In this document: positions 61,231 to 64,000 of the stretch, piece after piece
How positions within the stretch are numbered: the stretch's first letter is position 1
Layout of the letters: the number at the start of each line of letters is the position of its first letter
Assembly (NCBI GenBank): GCA_963821925.1
Contig: CAWGFO010000009.1
Location: 558,001 to 622,000 of the forward strand
DNA from: JAOUEA01 sp963821925
Lineage (GTDB): Bacteria > Actinomycetota > UBA4738 > HRBIN12
DNA: 64,000 nt
Direction: 5' to 3'
Notes under the pieces: model-generated
The model's database searches: none
What the model was told of the DNA's origin: nothing
The model's input: the letters and a program-made list of their open reading frames with translations, nothing else
Made by a program: the position numbers and the translations under genes

Positions 61231-62600
61231 GCGGTGATCGCCTCCGCGAAACTCTCGAAGTTGTCGACGTAGCGCTGCGCGTCGTCGTCGCTCATCACGA
61301 TCGAGGTCGTCCAGCTCTCCCACTTCGACCCCGGGCTCTTGAAGACCCCGCGGTTCAACTGCCAGAGCCACGCCAGCTGCGGTACGCGGTCGTCGATCTC
61401 CCACAGGTCGCGGTACTCGCGGATCGGCTCACTGCGCCAGTCGATCGAGCCCTTGGCGGCGAGCGTCTTCATCGAGGCCGGGAGCCGGTACTTGTCGATC
61501 ACGTCCTCACACCGGTGCAGGATCGTGTTGAGCTCGTCGAGTCGCGTGTAGGCGTCCTTCGTGAGCACCTCGAGCACGTTCACCTTCGCGGCCGCCATCG
61601 TCAGCGGGTTCCCGTTGAACGTGCCGACCTGGTCGAGGTCGCCGCGCAGGATCATGCCCATGGCCTCCTCGGTCCCGCCGATCGCGCCGCACGGGAGACC
61701 GGCGCCGAGTGCCTTCGCGTAGGCCACGAGGTCGGGCTGCACGCCGAACGCCTCGATCGCGCCGCCCCACCCAACCGTGAAGCCGGTCTTGACCTCGTCG
61801 TAGGCGAACATCGCGCCGTTCGCGCGACAGATCTCCTTCAGGCGCTTGAGGTAGCCCGGGTCGGGCAGCACGACGCCGCAGTTCGTCATGATCGGCTCGA
61901 CGATCATGCCGGCGATCTTCGGGCCGTGCTCGGCGAACACCCGCTCGGCCGCCTCGGCATCGTTGAAGGGGACGTTCAGCACGGTGTCGACGGTGCCGGG
62001 GATCATGCCGGGCGTCTGCGGTACGGCGTTCGGCCGCTCCCGCGGGCCGGCGTCCTCCTTGGACGGGAAGACGCTCACCATCAGGGCGTCGTGGTGGCCG
62101 TGGTAGGTGCCCTCGATCTTCAGGATCAGCGGGCGGCCGGTGGTGGCGCGCATGATGCGCACCGCGTCCAGCGTCGCCTCGGTCCCGGAGTTGCCGAACC
62201 GCCAGTACGGCAGGCCGGTGCGTTCGGCGAGGTTCTCGGCCACGAAGAGCGCGTCTTCCGTCGGCTGCGCGAAGTGCGTGCCGAGGGCGACGCGCTTCTG
62301 CACGGCCTCGACGATCTTCGGGTGGGCGTGGCCCATCACCATCACGCCGTAGCCGTTGTGATAGTCGACGTACTCGTTCTGGTCGATGTCCCAGACGTGC
62401 GCGCCCTTCCCGCGGTCGACGTAGATCGGGTGCGGGGGCCAGGTCTGCCAGCTCGACGAGACGCCGCCGGGCAGGTGCGCCTTCGCCTCCTCGCGGTAGC
62501 TCAGGCTGCGGACGTGCTTCGCGTCGAGCGCGGCGGTCTCTTCCTCGATCAGCTTCTCGACGAGCTGGATGTCGATCTCGACGGTCTCGGTCTGGCTCAT
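61227..62600 (-). CDS. Class III PLP aminotransferase, glutamate-1-semialdehyde-aminomutase-like
   Basis: The 457-residue protein resembles the HemL-like branch of class III aminotransferases. Segments are HLPGGVSSSW near residue 43, GTYHGHHDALM, DEVKTGF, the PLP lysine K296 in AKALGAGLPCGA and GTFNGNPLTMAA. It is not clearly HemL: the conserved stretch after the lysine reads CGAIGG and no heme genes are nearby. Aminotransfer to an unknown keto acid is also possible. It follows a close paralogue on the same strand with 54 bases between them. Confidence 0.88.
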   Translation of the reverse strand: MSQTETVEIDIQLVEKLIEEETAALDAKHVRSLSYREEAKAHLPGGVSSSWQTWPPHPIYVDRGKGAHVWDIDQNEYVDYHNGYGVMVMGHAHPKIVEAVQKRVALGTHFAQPTEDALFVAENLAERTGLPYWRFGNSGTEATLDAVRIMRATTGRPLILKIEGTYHGHHDALMVSVFPSKEDAGPRERPNAVPQTPGMIPGTVDTVLNVPFNDAEAAERVFAEHGPKIAGMIVEPIMTNCGVVLPDPGYLKRLKEICRANGAMFAYDEVKTGFTVGWGGAIEAFGVQPDLVAYAKALGAGLPCGAIGGTEEAMGMILRGDLDQVGTFNGNPLTMAAAKVNVLEVLTKDAYTRLDELNTILHRCEDVIDKYRLPASMKTLAAKGSIDWRSEPIREYRDLWEIDDRVPQLAWLWQLNRGVFKSPGSKWESWTTSIVMSDDDAQRYVDNFESFAEAITA

Positions 62601-62654
62601 GGGTGATCCCCTCCGGGTCGGCTCGGTTATCAGGCTACGACGGCGCGGCGGGGC

Positions 62655-64000
62655 TCAGCCGCCGGACACGGCGGTGGCGAACTCGGCGAAGTTCTCGACG
62701 TAGCGGGCGACGTCGTCCTCGGTGTGCCACACGGACAGGGTCCAGGTCTCCTGCTTCGTCCACGGCGACTTGAAGACACCGCGGTTCTGCTGGAAGAGCC
62801 AGGCGAGGTAGCTGATCCGCTCATCGATGCCGACCGCGTCGCGGTACTCGCGGACGGGCTTGGTCGAATAGATCACCGAGCCCTTCGCGCCGACGCCGCT
62901 GACGTAGGCGGGCAGGCCCGTTTCCTCGATCACGGCTCGCAGGCCCGTCTTCATCGCCTCGTCGATCCGGTTGAAGGAGTCGTAGACGTCGCCGACGAGC
63001 ACCTCGGTGAGCGCGGCGCGGGAGGCCGCCATCGTGAGCGGGTTGCCGTTGAACGTGCCGGCCATGTCGTACTCGTCCTCGAGCACCGGGCGGTAGAGCT
63101 CGCGGGTGGCGCCGATCGCGCCGCAGGGCAGGCCGCCGCCGATCGCCTTGGCCAGGCAGATGATGTCGGGCACCACGCCGAACACCTCGGTGGCGCCGCC
63201 GTAGGCGAGCGTCGCACCGGTCTTCACCTCGTCGAACGCGAGGTACGCGCCGTTCGCGTGGCAGATCTCCTTCAGGCCGGCGAGGTAGCCGTCCTCGGGC
63301 AGGATCACGCCGCAGTTCATCATCGCGGGCTCGACGAACATGCCGGCGATCTCACCGGGGTGCTCCTCGAACGCGCGGCGCACGGCGTCGAGGTCGTTGA
63401 ACGGCACGACGATCACGAGGTCGGCGAACGCCTGCGGGAGGCCCATCGCCTGCGGCACGGTGACCGGGTGCTCGCGCGGGCCGATGTCCTCGATCGCGGG
63501 AGCCACCGAGAACATCAAGGAGTCGTGGTGGCCGTGGTACGTGCCTTCGATCTTGATCAGCTTGTCGCGGCCGGTGTTCGCGCGCATCAGGCGCGCGCCC
63601 TCGAGCGTGGCCTCGGTGCCGGAGTTGCAGAACCGCCAGAGCGGGAGGGTGAAGCGGTCGGCCAGGTTCTCGCCGATCACGTCGAGGTCCTTCGTCGGCT
63701 GCGCGAAGTGCGTGCCGCGGGCGGCCTGCTTCACGATCGCCTCGGTGATCTTGGGGTGGGCGTGGCCGACCACCATCGCGCCGTAGCCCAGGTGGAAGTC
63801 GAGGTACTCGTTGCCGTCGATGTCCCAGAGGCGGTTGCCCTGGCCGTGGTCGACGTAGATCGCGTGCGGCGGCGAGGCCTGCCAGCTCGAGGCGACGCCG
63901 CCGGCGACGTGACGCTCGGCGACGGCGCGGTACTCGATCGAGGCGCGACGCTTCGGCTCGAGCTCGGCCTCCTCGCGCTCGATCAGGCGGTCGATCAGGT
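62655..64000 (-). CDS. Second class III PLP aminotransferase, partial at window end
   Basis: This paralogue of the downstream gene is open through the right edge, so its 5' end and true start lie outside the window. The visible 448 codons run from LIDRLIEREEAEL through HVAGGVASSWQ, GTYHGHHDSLM, DEVKTGA, the PLP lysine in AKAIGGGLPCGA and GTFNGNPLTMAA to the stop at 62655. An internal ATG at 63776 is not the start, since conserved sequence continues upstream of it. The tandem pair probably arose by duplication and may act on related substrates. Confidence 0.9.
   Translation of the reverse strand, partial: LIDRLIEREEAELEPKRRASIEYRAVAERHVAGGVASSWQASPPHAIYVDHGQGNRLWDIDGNEYLDFHLGYGAMVVGHAHPKITEAIVKQAARGTHFAQPTKDLDVIGENLADRFTLPLWRFCNSGTEATLEGARLMRANTGRDKLIKIEGTYHGHHDSLMFSVAPAIEDIGPREHPVTVPQAMGLPQAFADLVIVVPFNDLDAVRRAFEEHPGEIAGMFVEPAMMNCGVILPEDGYLAGLKEICHANGAYLAFDEVKTGATLAYGGATEVFGVVPDIICLAKAIGGGLPCGAIGATRELYRPVLEDEYDMAGTFNGNPLTMAASRAALTEVLVGDVYDSFNRIDEAMKTGLRAVIEETGLPAYVSGVGAKGSVIYSTKPVREYRDAVGIDERISYLAWLFQQNRGVFKSPWTKQETWTLSVWHTEDDVARYVENFAEFATAVSGG

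Overview
The window reads as chromosome of a high-GC member of the Actinomycetota, probably a deep or uncultured lineage. The strongest argument is gene order. On the minus strand the genes run tig, clpP, clpX, valS, folC, ndk, mreB, mreC, mreD, mrdA, rodA, which is the order I recall from Streptomyces and relatives. Here it is interrupted by a plus-strand fatty-acid operon with a few extra genes (6.8-14.1 kb) and by two membrane-protein genes (18.5-20.9 kb). Many genes start with GTG or a few with TTG. A second trait is visible all along the window: a TANNNT -10 box lies 6-8 bases before many start codons that have no Shine-Dalgarno sequence, so much of the mRNA is probably leaderless.

Layout. 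0-6.7 kb: a receiver-histidine kinase fusion, then the elongasome operon (rodA, mrdA, mreD, mreC, mreB, read leftwards). 6.8-11.2 kb: fabD-fabH-fabG-acpP-fabF. 11.2-14.1 kb: a small membrane protein, a hydrolase lipoprotein and a frameshifted beta-lactamase-family gene. 14.1-24.4 kb: ndk, folC, valS, YihY, a large membrane protein, clpX, a frameshifted clpP and tig. 24.4-31.8 kb: metabolic singletons (inositol-phosphatase family, kinase, ornithine cyclodeaminase family, peptidase S51, frameshifted aminotransferase, tag, DHFR-like). 31.9-34.8 kb: an ABC exporter-type ATPase with two FtsX/MacB-like permeases, divergent from a MerR regulator with a CarH-like cobalamin domain.

35.9-41.3 kb is the most distinctive part. 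It is a five-gene operon for corrinoid-dependent demethylation: corrinoid protein, methyltetrahydrofolate methyltransferase, reductive activator of corrinoid proteins, a DUF1638 protein and an MttB-superfamily methyltransferase without pyrrolysine. A TetR regulator diverges from it. Together they should move a methyl group from a quaternary or tertiary amine, through cobalamin, to tetrahydrofolate. The substrate cannot be read from sequence.

42-56 kb is an accessory mix: secreted or lipidated proteins of unknown role, some visibly less GC-rich, a SprT-like peptidase, LysE and AzlCD amino-acid exporters, a P1 peptidase, a lysyl-oxidase-like secreted protein, three tRNA genes (Pro, Gly, Arg), an ArsR-type regulator with an MFS pump, purE-purK and a potassium channel. 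56-64 kb: a P-type ATPase with Na,K-ATPase-like ion-site residues, a YcaQ/AlkZ-like protein, a membrane protein, and two tandem class III aminotransferases, the second cut by the window end.

Genes are packed tightly: no gap exceeds 300 bases, operon partners overlap by 1-4 bases, and tail-to-tail neighbours often overlap. Three genes are clearly frameshifted (13416, 22516, and 29535 plus 30472) and two more are suspected. This pattern fits uncorrected indels in a draft assembly better than true decay, but reads are needed to decide.
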